Assembly: GCF_964019385.1 (NCBI RefSeq)
Contig: NC_088645.1
Span: forward strand, 11,508,492 to 11,572,491
DNA: 64,000 bases
Origin: Sycon ciliatum
Taxonomy: Eukaryota > Porifera > Calcarea > Leucosolenida > Sycettidae
Direction of reading: 5' to 3'
Shown: positions 10,532 to 20,039 of the stretch, one piece after another
Layout: each line of letters starts with the position of its first letter
Position numbering within the stretch: position 1 is the first letter of the stretch
Program-made: the position numbers and the translations under genes
The notes under the pieces: generated by a model
What the model saw: only the letters and a program-made list of their open reading frames with translations
Database searches by the model: none
What the model was told of the DNA's origin: nothing

Positions 10532-10625
10532 CACTTGTGTCATAACAAAGACATAAGCCTCTTTTACCGGCGAACAAAACACAATTTGCCGTGATGGTCT
10601 GGAGAATGGGAACACAGCTCACATA
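10532..10625 (-). other. Candidate 94-base exon with cysteine-rich frame
   Basis: Bounded by TTGTTTTCAG at the 5' side and GTAAGGTAGG at the 3' side on the minus strand. Phase 0 reads YVSCVPILQTITANCVLF, then GKRGLCLCYDTSG. The paralogue at 29515-29422 keeps length, borders and frame. Because both lie in a recent duplication, conservation alone is weak evidence of coding. Its partner exons are unknown. Confidence 0.3.
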
Positions 10626-10814
10626 CTGAAAACAATTGCATGAAAGGTAGTATGCGGTAAGGAATGAGGCCCCACTCAAATGCCACAGATGTATGTGAAG
10701 TGAGTACTTACTGAGATGAAAGGAGAAAGGGGCACTCTTATAGAAGGGACATGCACTATGAGAAGTGACATTATGTCAATGTTGTACGAGTCATACACCT
10801 ACCACTTGTGGACT

Positions 10815-11100
10815 ATCAATGAAATTATTATTATTATTATTATACGCTTGTCCGCGTTGACATCAACAAGCAAGCTTGGCTGGTCTTCGCATAAGCGAAA
10901 TGAACAAAAGAAATGAGGAACGAGCGAGGCCAGTGAACACACGCGTGCAACTGCAGAATATGCAAAAGGAATACACATGTAATAAGACAGTCCTAAAAAC
11001 ACACGAAATGTCAACTATTTACTTCAACAAATAAATCTGGAAACGGATGAATACAAGAATCATGACAGCTGACGGTACATAGTGGCAAAGCGACATAACA
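10815..11100 (-). mobile_element. RTE-like LINE 3' tail
   Basis: The minus strand ends GCTTATGCGAAGACC, then GTCAACGCGGACAAGC and (TAA)n at 10825-10843. The same terminal motif, with TAATAAATAATAAAG, closes the LINE at 59007-60890. It is absent from the paralogous position near 29650. Confidence 0.55.
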
Positions 11101-11470
11101 CGAGTATACTGTACATGAGAGTATAATTCTACTTATAAACTACAGCCGAGAACCACGTAGTCGAAAACTAACAACATAGGTAACTATTTGCACATGCACA
11201 GAAATTTGAAAAAAGGGCTCGAATGTTCAGGAAAAACGATATTACTTGCATGGCACATTGGCAGGATGAGCAAAGCGAATTTCAACATTCTATCATTGAA
11301 AAATTATTGAAAAACAAAAATTTATCACACTGTAATGGAGGGTTCTCGAAATGCGATTCATCGAGGGGTATTTAACTGAACAAAACGTTTTCTTAGACTA
11401 ACTCGTAAAATAATACTGATCGGTTCGGACATCTGGGCAACTGGGGGATCTTGATGGCTTCAGTTGTAGT
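11101..11470 (-). other. 3' flank / probable 3' UTR of cassette L receptor
   Basis: AT-rich. The first ~50 bases past the stop (11470-11420) match 29893-29840, the displaced 3' flank of the cassette M receptor, so this is inherited gene-end sequence. No unambiguous AATAAA signal was assigned. Confidence 0.45.
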
Positions 11471-12816
11471 TCAATCATCCGCATCAACTTTCGGGTAGTC
11501 ATCTTTAGTGAGAGATGTGTACACAGCATGTGTGACGGGCATGAACACCGTGTTGTATTCCTCCGAGTGTGTAGTACTACAGATAACCAAGCCATGACGA
11601 TGGGGGCTGCTGTCAGCAGGAGTTTCCACTCCGCCGGCAGTGTTGCTATGCGGGCCAATGCTTTCGTAAGTGCTAGGTTGCAGTTGTGCACTTGTAGACA
11701 GCGGCATGTAGTGAGATCGTTGTGCATCGGTACTGGTGTTATCAGATGTGTTCACATTAGAATACGTAGAATCGTCGTTCTGTAAGCCAATTGAAGATGC
11801 CATGGGCACATACTCATCGATATGGGTTTGTATTTTGCCGTCGGAACGAGAAAAAGACGTCGGAGTCCTCACAGTATTGGCTGCTCCCTTGTCAGTAGAA
11901 GATTTACCGCTGTGAGTGTCTTTGCTTTGGAGATCAATACGTTGGTACGGGTGAGGTTGTGTTTGCATACTTGTTGACAGTGATGTGTATTGTGGCAGTT
12001 GTTCTTCATCACTAACGTCTGCATGTGTCTCCCGACCAGCCGACAGGGAAACGTGAGTGTGTACGGTATTCAATGAATCCAAGTGCACATACTCATCCCC
12101 ATGGTCCTGGTTTGCAGCGTCAGTGGTGGCAGGCAACCAAGTCGTGCTGGCGGAATTGGGTTCTTCATTCGGAGCTTCAATATCGATATAGTAAGGACTC
12201 TCAGACGAATTTATTAACGCTCTATTGGATGCTTCAGGCCTAGTTGGGAGTGTCCGTGGGACACGACAGTTGCACAGTTGCTCATTCTGCAACCCTGATT
12301 GGCCAGCTGCGGACGGGAAATCACGCTGCTTGATTCGATGTAGAAGTATCACGAATACAGACAGCGTCAGGAGGAGCAAAGGCACAACGATGCCCAGGAT
12401 AATACCTGTTGATGGCGCTGTTTTCACAATGATACGGCGGTCCAAAGTTTTTGTACTGCTAGGCCTTGATGTGGATGGGGAAGATGGTTCAACGAAATCT
12501 TCTTTAGCGGCTGTGTGGTTGGTTGAACTGCTGGGAAGTGCTGAACTTTTCATTTCGAGAGACGATGTAGAAACCATTGTACTCATGGTCGTGGGTAATC
12601 GAACAAAGCCAGTAGTAGTTTGTACAGCAGAGGACAACATCCCCTTACTGCTGTCAGAAACGGTTGGTGGACTGGGAATTGTGGTTGGACACGTGTAGTT
12701 AGATGCAGTACTACAATAGTATTGATAGTGATTTTTACCAGTTGCTCCTATCGCAGGACAGCTTTGGTAGAGCGTCTGGCAGTTGTCACATGCAGCATGG
12801 TCACACGCATCTGATG
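11471..12816 (-). CDS. Cassette L receptor, stalk/TM/tail exon B
   Basis: The acceptor GTTCTGCAG precedes 12816. Phase 1 opens an uninterrupted 447-codon frame. In order: a six-cysteine stalk (ACDHAACDNCQTLYQSC ... YYC ... TCP), a Ser/Thr/Pro-rich segment about 40 residues shorter than in cassette M, a TM helix (ILGIVVPLLLLTLSVFVILL) closed by HRIKQRD, a CNC pair that could be palmitoylated, and a long tail. Tail tyrosine motifs in order are YIDI, YVHL, YTSL, YQRI, YVPM, YSNV, YMPL, YESI, YNTV, YTSL and YPKV. YNTV-x8-YTSL matches ITAM spacing, YVPM fits a PI3K p85 site and YSNV a Grb2-type site (known motif rules). The nearest upstream in-frame exons are the L ectodomain and signal peptide 11 kb away across a TE-filled intron; that linkage is inferred. 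Confidence 0.85.
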
Positions 12817-12886
12817 CTGCAGAACGAAATGAATAAATACCAGGTAGAAGTATCCTTGAACTCGAATGGTGAGCCAATGCGATTAT

Positions 12887-13067
12887 GGTAAAAAAAGGAG
12901 AAGGACAAAATGTTACGAGGTATGACTAACTCAGGTCGACGAATGTCTCAGTACTCCTTCTCAGTTTTGTACCATTTTGTCGCATTCGCTGACTGTATAT
13001 GATCTGGTTACGTTGGTGGACAGTTAGTCATAACTCGTAACATTTTGTCCTTCTCCTTTTTTTTATC
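12887..13067. mobile_element. Intronic MITE, termini AAAGGAGAAGGACAAAATGT
   Basis: Inverted ends (AGGAGAAGGACAAAATGTTA and its complement) with TGACTAACTC/CAGTTAGTCA continuing inward. The same element sits just upstream of exon B in cassette M (37833-38007) and, decayed, in R (56020-56138), so it predates the duplications. Confidence 0.8.
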
Positions 13068-13296
13068 AGAAGTATACTTCGAAGTAGTTCTGTCAAAGCG
13101 AAATTAATCTGTAAACCACAATTTCGAATTTGAAACTTGGCGGGCAAGCTGTGAGGTTATCATTCGTCTTTCTGTATATAGCCCGTAAATCGACTGATAA
13201 CCGTCACAAATATAACAAGAGAACGGTTTGGGACATTATTTTTCTTGCATGATTCATTTTTCAACATTTTGGTTCAGTTCTTCATCATGGTCTAGT

Positions 13297-14480
13297 GACG
13301 TCATATTTGGGTCAGTGCGTGCATTCAGTGTGAAGAAGGATGTTCTACCTACTCTTAGTAAAAGTAACCTTATCTATTTCTTTCAATGCCGACAATGTGC
13401 AGAACGGTATGTAGGTAGACTCCTTCAGCACCTGAGCGCGCGCATTCGTCAACATGTGCTGTTAAGTTGTGTTCCGCCTGATGCGCGCGAGTGTCGTCCT
13501 CGCCGTGGTCGTCCTCCAAAATGTGCTGTCCAGTCCATCGGTGAATCTTCCTCTTCCCGTGAAGATGTGACTGCATGCCCGTCCTCCTCTGCGTGTGTAG
13601 GACAGGGGCCAGCTGAGAACAGTGTGACAGATTGTGAAAGACCGACACGTAAACCACCGAAACTGACAAAGGATTTGTCGTCGTCGGGAAGGGTTACGCG
13701 AAGCCAAGTAAAAATACGGACTGGTGAGGACGCACGTACAGCGACACCGGAAGTGACAACAACAGTCAATATTCGAAAACGGGGTAGACCGCGAAAACTA
13801 ACCCCAATATCGGACACCGGACAAGTTGGAGTAAGAAGCTCAATAAAAATGCGCAATGGAGGAGACGTAGCTGAGGGGACACTGGGCATCGCGCATTCAA
13901 CGGCTAGTGTCAGGAAACGTGGAAGGCCGCGGAAACGCGAAGAGAAGGATAGTGGTGATGCCACGAAGAGGCGAGATGACGGGACATTGGAGGAGACAAC
14001 ACCCAACGGAGCTAAGAATCGCACTTCGTCAATCAAGCAACATCTGTCAGCCCGTACCAATTGTCGTGAGTTGTAAAGTGATAATGTTTTCTCAATATTG
14101 TCACGTGGTAGATGTGCGTTGCATTTGGCTGTGTTAGAAGCTTTGTATATCCGTAATTCAGATCCTGAACTTTGCGTACAGAAAGAAAATGTGTTGTCAC
14201 TACAATTGTTTGGTGTTACTCCTCGTCGAGGTGTTAACAATGTAACCTAATTTGCTCACTATGTTGTTGTCACCATTATTATTTTCCTTCGAGTTTTGTA
14301 TCGTGCTCAACTTGATAATTTTCCACCTTGTCATGAATGTTGTTATCTCATTATCTTTACGCTATATAAGTTTTAGTCTTTCCAACTTGAGCCATTCCCT
14401 TTATATTCCTTGATGAGAAGGGACCGAAAACGTTCGAATACTTTTGACAAGTGTCTTATTTTGACTGGATGTGTGTTTGC
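13297..14480 (+). mobile_element. Penelope-like element, 3' part
   Basis: The left border is inferred from divergence from the paralogous flank at 56316. The coding region (13333-14250) has a GIY-YIG-type endonuclease start (LIYFFQCRQCAERYVG) and the typical Penelope C-terminus (VLEALYIRNSDPELCVQK). Between them lies a ~190-residue insert with three AT-hook-like motifs: RRGRPPK, KRGRPRK and KRGRPRKR. A single TAA at 14074-14076 interrupts the frame just before the C-terminal block. Downstream is TTGATGAGAAGGGACCGAAAACG, like the decayed hammerhead-type tail of these elements. The RT is missing (5' truncated). Confidence 0.75.
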
Positions 14481-14744
14481 GTGGATACTTGCGACCCAAA
14501 ACGTCCCTTCGTTTTTTAAAGTATTATCCGCCTCCGACCTCTTTTAACAATTATTATACCCAGCTCATATTAACCCCCACTAATTCCTGTGATCTATAAC
14601 TGGTGAATATATCTCCTTACCGCCTTCTTAGTATTTGACCCCACTAATTTCCCTGATACCTAAGCGGTCAAATATATCGCGTATTTGACTGCTTAGTCAA
14701 ATACACGATATATTTGACTACTTATATTTGACTCCTTAGAATTT
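14481..14744. repeat. Palindrome-rich AT segment
   Basis: Inverted copies of GTCAAATATATCG and TATTTGACT are nested between 14630 and 14735, as in a foldback MITE. No target-site duplication could be fixed. Confidence 0.5.
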
Positions 14745-14885
14745 CTTGGACTTAGACATTTTCTCTCCAACTTACAAAAAGAAATTTTTGAAGAAAGCAG
14801 AAATACACAAGATGGGATTTGAACCCACAACCCTGTGAATCTCAGTCACTCTTCCTTACCACCCAGTCACTGTGCTACCGATGCT
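14745..14885 (-). repeat. tRNA-derived SINE
   Basis: On the minus strand TAGCACAGTGACTGGGTGG (A-box-like) is followed ~35 bases later by GGTTCAAATCC (B box), then a body ending with GAGAGAAAATGTCTAAGTCC. A sister copy at 19378-19510 shares the tail. Confidence 0.7.
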
Positions 14886-14987
14886 GACCTTAGTTTAAAC
14901 ATTGACCTTGATCCTGCAATGCCATACAATGCGGTATAGGCTATAGTATGAAGTAGTGGTTGCGACTTCGGCGATGATTTTGTAAGA

Positions 14988-15405
14988 AAGGTTTGCTCCC
15001 CACACCGGAGCTCGCGCTATTCCGCCGACTTTACTTGACACTTGACTGACTCACGACTGCCATCCAGAGCACACGAGAAGTCCATCGAACCTTCGACTCG
15101 GCAAACCTGCAAGAAAGCACCACTCCCTGCTCAATACACAGTGTTTCGGGGAATTCACCCCTCATCAGTTGAGCTTGAGTAGGCTGAGGAAGATTGTGCC
15201 TGAAGAGCACCACTTATATAGTGCTCTCCAGGCACAAACATCACCAGGGATACAAACTTACAGAGACGCTCCGCTTCCAGCGCGACAAACACCTCGTGAA
15301 CACCAGATAGCAGCGTGAGTCAGTGTCGCTCCTGGACGGTGAGACAGACGTCGAGGACCCTTGGTCATTCGCAACGCTGTCACCTCCAAACCAACTAGTC
15401 GCCAG
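14988..15405 (-). mobile_element. Ribozyme-bearing repeat (Penelope pLTR or retrozyme-like), intact
   Basis: About 0.4 kb, found in opposite orientation at 39205-39590 and partly at 19805-20035. On the minus strand it contains TATATAAGTGGTGCTCTTC as a possible TATA region ~50 bases upstream of a complete hammerhead. Beyond the ribozyme, the arm CACTTGACTGACTCACGAC is shared by all copies. No coding capacity. Terminal-repeat modules of Penelope-like elements and retrozymes are known to carry such ribozymes; which of these this is remains open. Confidence 0.7.
15129..15174 (-). ncRNA. Hammerhead ribozyme, type I, minimal stem III
   Basis: 5' to 3' on the minus strand: stem I strand GCUCAA, core CUGAUGA, stem II GGGG-UGAAUU-CCCC, core GAAA, stem III CAC-U-GUG, then U-A at the cleavage site, then UUGAGC closing stem I over six perfect pairs. 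All invariant core positions are present. The predicted cut lies after the A at 15135. The very short stem III is typical of hammerheads from Penelope-like elements and retrozymes, which are proposed to act as dimers. Confidence 0.88.
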
Positions 15406-15499
15406 CCCGCGCTGGGCACAACAGTACGAAGTAGTAGGCTATAGTATAGTACTAGAATTACAAGGATATGTCGTATATGAAGAGAAACTATTGCGTGGA

Positions 15500-15775
15500 G
15501 AACACGATAAATAGATTATAGACCTCATAGTTGGTCTATACAGGATATTATAGACCTCGTAAAAGACCGAGGTCCCCCGAGGTCTTTTACTCGGTATATA
15601 TCCTGTATAGACCTCCTAACCGGTCTATAATCTATACATAGACCACCCTTTTCAGGTGATCTACGGATATTTTCCCTAGTTTGAGGGGATTATGGCTCAT
15701 AATCCCCTCAAACGAGGGGATCTCATATCCACAGGAAATCCTGTGGATCCCCTCAGACGGTGGGTCGGACCCAGT
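15500..15775. repeat. Two adjacent nested foldback elements
   Basis: 15513-15635 is a palindrome built from TATAGACCTC and TCTATACAGGATAT with inner arms around GTAAAAGACC. 15655-15760 repeats ATAATCCCCTCAAAC and CACAGGAAATCCTGTG in inverted form. Neither has coding capacity. They share words with the foldback at 17088-17212. Confidence 0.7.
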
Positions 15776-16281
15776 CCTTCTACCAGCATAACCAAGAGAG
15801 CTAGCTCCCTTGGCTGCTGCTTGAATATGCAAGAATGGGCCTTCCAGATAAGGTCTTAAAAGGGGAAGTGGCTATAGTTGTCAAAAGAAAAGCATATTGG
15901 TGAAACAAAACTAGGGAAGTGGCAATCTTTCTATCAGCAACAAACAAGAGCATCTTAATTTGCAACACACTACATGAACCGGGTGTGCCGAACACCGGTA
16001 ACCATAGAGACACACCACACTCTCATATAGATACTGGTTATGAATAGACCGAGTAAGGAAAATAATATAATAGCCTATGGAGAGTAAAAGAAATTGAGTC
16101 AATGACAACAAATGATCGTCCAGCACACGAGTTGTCATAGAAACATTGAACGAAATGACAAAGACGCATAGTAATGAGCATCGCCATTCACTGTAAACTT
16201 TGGTTTCTAGTACAGTATTTGGAAAATTCCTTCTTTCACAGACCTGAAAGATAAATCTGTGCAGCAGTTAGCCTTCTACTA
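15776..16281. other. Intronic/intergenic filler, nothing recognised
   Basis: No conserved frame, repeat border or RNA feature seen. It lies inside the expanded intron of cassette L. Confidence 0.35.
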
Positions 16282-16534
16282 CAGTGCATTTCAAAACTAT
16301 AGACGCGTAGGGTTTTTGAAATATTTCAAATTTGGCTGGAACTTTTTGAGAATAGTTTTCGGAATATTGCTCAGGATCGCTCCACAATTACTCTGATATA
16401 GTTTCTAAAGGATTGGATAACAGACGCCCAATTTGGAAAAATGTATGCACAAAGTGATCACAGATTTTATGTGGTATAGATGCTGGCATAACGGTTTTTG
16501 CCTAGGTACGCGTCTATAGTTTTGAAATGGACTG
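16282..16534. mobile_element. Mariner-type MITE, TSD TA
   Basis: Inverted ends CAGTSCATTTCAAAACTATA (one mismatch) continue into GACGCGTA, flanked by TA at 16280-16281 and 16535-16536. CAGT-starting termini and a TA target fit Tc1/mariner. There is no transposase. Confidence 0.82.
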
Positions 16535-17087
16535 TAGTACTATTTCAATGTCATTGGTTCTACATGTACGTGTAGATGTACCCAATCACGCTCTACTGGT
16601 CTTGTCAAATTTGTTCGACACGATCACAAACAATCCATCTTATTTCGGATACTCTTACAAATATGTGACTAAGCCATGGGACGGACGTCAGTGTCTGACA
16701 ATTCCTCATTGTAGTCTTCGATTTGTAGGGAATAAATCACCTCCACGCCGGTAGGTGACAGACGAACAGAGCACCTCAAATTATTTTCAAATAATTACAA
16801 TATCTACTATTTCGTCGTCTTCACTTGATCGCTATCAGTATCGCTTTTCCCCACGGTCTTGTCAGCTACCAACAAGCAGCGGAGTTCATGAGGCTTCGTC
16901 TTGGGAGACAAACCAAAGAAAGTGTGTGACATTCCGCATTCACCTCAGTCAAACCAATAAGTGGATCAAGACCTGGAGAGGCGACGAACAAATGACTATA
17001 TCAGAACTACTGGTACTTCGCGTTCGGTGTTCCGTTCACAGTGCTCTGGTTCATGCTGCAGCGCTGCTGATCACCCGAAAAGTGTGG
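16535..17087. other. Unassigned segment in the L intron
   Basis: A plus-strand frame of ~185 codons (16755-17312) crosses two unrelated repeats, so it is not a gene. Nothing else recognised. Confidence 0.35.
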
Positions 17088-17212
17088 TGTATACAGGATA
17101 TTGCACAGTGTCCGCGAGGATTATTTTTCATAATCCCCGCGGCGCTGCGCGCCTTGGGGATTTCAAACATAATCCCCTCGGAACCGTGCAATATCCTATA
17201 CATATTCACCAC
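17088..17212. repeat. Foldback MITE
   Basis: Ends TGGTGTATACAGGATATTGC against GCAATATCCTATACATATTCACCA are imperfect inverted repeats. The centre is another palindrome (ATAATCCCC...GGGGATT). Confidence 0.7.
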
Positions 17213-17243
17213 TTTAACTTGGGGTATATACTTTGCTATATTA

Positions 17244-18101
17244 GGCCTCGGTCACACTACGGCAAAAATGCTGCGTCAGCGTCAGAATCATGAGCTTTTC
17301 AATGGCAACTGACGCAACCGCGGGAAGTTTGAGCGTCAGACGCTGCTGTGTCTGACGTGGGGAAATCGGCTGCGTTGCCGCTGATGGGAGTGACGCTTGG
17401 CGGAAAAACAGTGTCTTTCAAGTAAAATAATTTAATTAGTGTAAGACAGTTGCTTGAGTTGAGCAGTCATTCGACATCCGTCTCTTCAAGGTTTGTTTTG
17501 TTTCCTCTTTTTTTCGAGATGAGTCCGTGGACCTACGAGGCCGAGGCTGCTCTGCTCCGAACCTGGCGGAAGAGCGAGGCGTTTTCTGAGAAGAAATGAT
17601 GTCGAGAAAGGAGCAGTTGTTTGAGTGGGTCATCAGCCAACTAGAGCCTGTTGACTTGTGAGTGTTGTGTTGTCGTCAAGAGCCCCAAAAAGGACAACCA
17701 GTATGACGAAGTCAGGAGAAACACAGCTGCGATGCGGACTTTTCTTGCCTGATCCATGACACTACAACTGAAAATGGCTTCAAATTCGGAAAGAAACAAC
17801 AACAATCGTGTACGCGTGGACCTTTCGTCTTCTTGTATTAAATCAAAAATCAATGAAAAATTTGAAAACTTTGTCCGACAATTCGTTTGTATATTAAATA
17901 AATAAGCAAAAGGCCGGTTTCCGTGGGAATCCGTGTCGTCATTGAGTTTCCCTCGTGATTTTGTGACCTAGACAAATGCGTCAGGCCGCGGCAGTCATGA
18001 GCTGCAAGAAAAACAAAACACTGTGTGACCCCGCGTCTCCGTCAAGTGCTGCGACTTGGCGCTGCGTCCAGCTTCAAACTTGCCGTAGTGTGACCGAGGC
18101 C
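17244..18101. mobile_element. DNA transposon remnant, termini GGCCTCGGTCACACTACGGC
   Basis: Perfect ~24-base inverted ends bound 858 bp without a transposase. TA flanks both ends (17242-17243, 18102-18103). The motif GCGTCAGxCGCTG recurs inside. Superfamily undetermined (Harbinger/ISL2EU-like or mariner-like). Confidence 0.75.
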
Positions 18102-18103
18102 TA

Positions 18104-18991
18104 ACCCACAAGCGGAAACTGGCTAGTGACACCAGACTGGCCACAGGAAGAGCTGCCACTGAATTTCTGCTGTCACTCCCGTCGGATCTTCAGCATTGCA
18201 TGAGGCTAGCCAGCGAGAAAGGTGCCTCCTGCTGGCTCACATGTCGCCCCCTGAAGGCGCACGCATTCGCTCTGTCGAAGGGCGAATTTCGAGACGGTCT
18301 GGCACTTCGGTATGGTTGGACTCCATCTCATCTTCCAACACATTGTGCCTGTGGTGAATCCTTCACCATTTGCCATGCTCTGTCATGCTCTCGAGGAGGA
18401 TTTCCTTCGCTCCGGCATAATGAGGTTCGTTATGTGACGGCGTCTCTCCTCAACCGTGTTGCCCACAGTGTCGTGCTTGAGCCACACCTGCAACCTATCA
18501 CTGGCGAATCCTTCAGGCATCGTTTTGCCATCACCAACCCTCAAGCGCGGCTGGATATAGCTGCGAGTGGTGTCTGGGGTGGACGGTTTGATCGCACCTT
18601 TTTTGATGTAAAGGTTTTTAACCCATTTGCGAGCTCAAACCGTACCACTTCAGTCCCCTCCAGCTACCAGCGTCACGAGCGAGAGAAACGGCGTTGCTAT
18701 GAGGAGCGAGTCTGTGAAGTCGAGCATGGCTCCTTCTGCCCCGTCGTTCTCTCCACATCTGGAGGCATGGGGAAGTCAGCGACATCGCTATACAAGCGCA
18801 TTGCTGACATGCTATCGGAAAAGTGCCAGGACCCCTACTCCAGGGTAATGGCATGGATCCGCTGCCGGGTAAGCTTTGCGCTTCTTCGTGCCTGCATTGC
18901 CTGCCTACGTGGAGCTCGTCGTCCCATCTTCACTCCCTCCGTCACAGCTGCTTCGGTAGATCTCGTGGTTGCCGAGGCTAGGCTCCGATAA
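18104..18991 (+). CDS. Retroelement-encoded PD-(D/E)XK-like endonuclease domain, 5' truncated
   Basis: An open frame enters from 18104 directly after the neighbouring DNA element and runs ~295 codons to a stop at 18991. Recognisable blocks: LALRYGW, then a cysteine/histidine cluster (CACGESFTICHALSC), GGFPSLRHNEVR, ARLDIAASGVWGG, RTFFDVKVFNP, EVEHGSFCPVVLSTSGG and WIRCRVSFALLRA. The pair LDI...FDVK fits the D...(D/E)xK signature of restriction-like nucleases (inference from pattern). I have seen this domain widely in marine invertebrate genomes as part of retroelement polyproteins. It has no in-frame stop, so this fragment is young. The upstream RT part is missing. Confidence 0.55.
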   Translation, partial: THKRKLASDTRLATGRAATEFLLSLPSDLQHCMRLASEKGASCWLTCRPLKAHAFALSKGEFRDGLALRYGWTPSHLPTHCACGESFTICHALSCSRGGFPSLRHNEVRYVTASLLNRVAHSVVLEPHLQPITGESFRHRFAITNPQARLDIAASGVWGGRFDRTFFDVKVFNPFASSNRTTSVPSSYQRHEREKRRCYEERVCEVEHGSFCPVVLSTSGGMGKSATSLYKRIADMLSEKCQDPYSRVMAWIRCRVSFALLRACIACLRGARRPIFTPSVTAASVDLVVAEARLR

Positions 18992-19377
18992 CTGAATGAT
19001 CCTCCTTGAACAGACTCCTGCAATGTTATGAGAGTTCTCCCATTAATATTATTACTTTTTCTTTTTTCGTATTATTAGTTTGTTTCTTTTGTTATGATTT
19101 CTTGTGTTTTTCACTCAGCTTTATTATCATTTAACTTATTATTTGGTGCACATTAGCGCTACATGGTTTATAATTTCCGTTTTTCTTGATTTTGTATTTA
19201 GCGCTTTCGGGTGTTATTATTTATTTTTCTTATTTTCGGGTGTGTTTTGGCAATTTTATTCAAATTTCTTTGGTTTCATTGGGCCAACGTGCTAAAATAG
19301 CTCGTGCAGGTTGTCAGTGGTACATCAATTTGAAATCATGCTAAAAAACTTAGAGGTTGTAACTTTTCAACTTTCAA
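18992..19377. other. T-rich 3' trailer after the endonuclease frame
   Basis: Strongly T-rich on the plus strand with no coding signal. Probably the 3' untranslated part of the same retroelement. Confidence 0.4.
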
Positions 19378-19510
19378 GGGACTTAGAAATTTTCTCTCTA
19401 ATTGAAAAAGAAAATTATTGAAGAGAACAAAGAAGTTTCAGCAGGAATCGAACCTGCAACCATTAGATTCCCAAGCACCTATCTTGACCACCCAGCCACC
19501 AGGGTGTTAA
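19378..19510 (-). repeat. tRNA-derived SINE, second copy
   Basis: On the minus strand GGTGGCTGGGTGGTCAAG leads to a perfect B box GGTTCGATTCC, then the same GAGAGAAAATTTCTAAGTCC tail as 14745-14885. No tRNA acceptor stem closes. Confidence 0.75.
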
Positions 19511-19644
19511 TCAAGATGTTGGTTGAAAGCTAGGTCTTATGTCTGGAACACACAATGCTACCTACACATAATAGTATACTATAGTATACTGGGATACTGA
19601 AATAGCTATTTCGGACCAGTATTTCAGGTCAAAAACGAGGCTAG

Positions 19645-19785
19645 GTATAAATAGAATAAACACCTCTGTCTTGTGTTTATGGGAATATAAACACTGTCTA
19701 TAAAAACCTCGGCTACGCCTCGGTTTTTATAGCAGTGTTTATATTCCCATAAACACTACGACATCGGTGTTTATTCTATACTTAC
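19645..19785. repeat. Foldback element
   Basis: Near-perfect inverted repeat: TAGAATAAACACC at the left and GGTGTTTATTCTA at the right. Inner arms GTGTTTATGGGAATATAAAC mirror GTTTATATTCCCATAAACAC. The hairpin tip is at CCTCGGCTACGCCTCGG. Confidence 0.8.
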
Positions 19786-19804
19786 TTTGAAGTATTATTA
19801 TTTG

Positions 19805-20035
19805 TAAGAAAGGGTTTGCTCCCCACACCGGAGCTCGCGCTATTCCGCCGACTTTACTTGACACTTGACTGACTCACGACTGCCATCCAGAACACACGAG
19901 AAGTCCATCGAACCTTCGACTCGGCAAACCTGCAAGAAAGCACCACTCCCTGCTCAATACACAGTGTTTCGGGGAATTCACCCCTCATCAGTTGAGCTTG
20001 AGTAGGCTGAGGAAGATTGTGCCTGAAGGGCACCA
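19805..20035 (-). mobile_element. Ribozyme-bearing repeat, truncated by a LINE
   Basis: Nearly identical to 14988-15220 and in the same orientation. It stops at 20035, where the tail of a minus-strand LINE begins. Confidence 0.7.
19952..19997 (-). ncRNA. Hammerhead ribozyme, second complete copy
   Basis: Identical over all 46 positions to the ribozyme at 15129-15174: GCUCAA/UUGAGC stem I, CUGAUGA, GGGG/CCCC stem II, GAAA, CAC/GUG stem III and U-A before the cut. Confidence 0.88.
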
Positions 20036-20039
20036 TTTA

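Noticed and set aside
12817..12877. Extending exon B upstream to an in-frame ATG (MAHH...) as an autonomous start with its own signal peptide
   Set aside because: The extension exists in L and R but the corresponding M sequence is not in frame, the hydrophobic run is short, and a good splice acceptor sits at the point where family similarity of the protein begins.
14395..14430. Fourth complete hammerhead at the Penelope-like tail (TTGATGAGAAGGGACCGAAAACG)
   Set aside because: CUGAUGA and GAAA-like words are there but stem II is not paired and no stem I/III partners were found.
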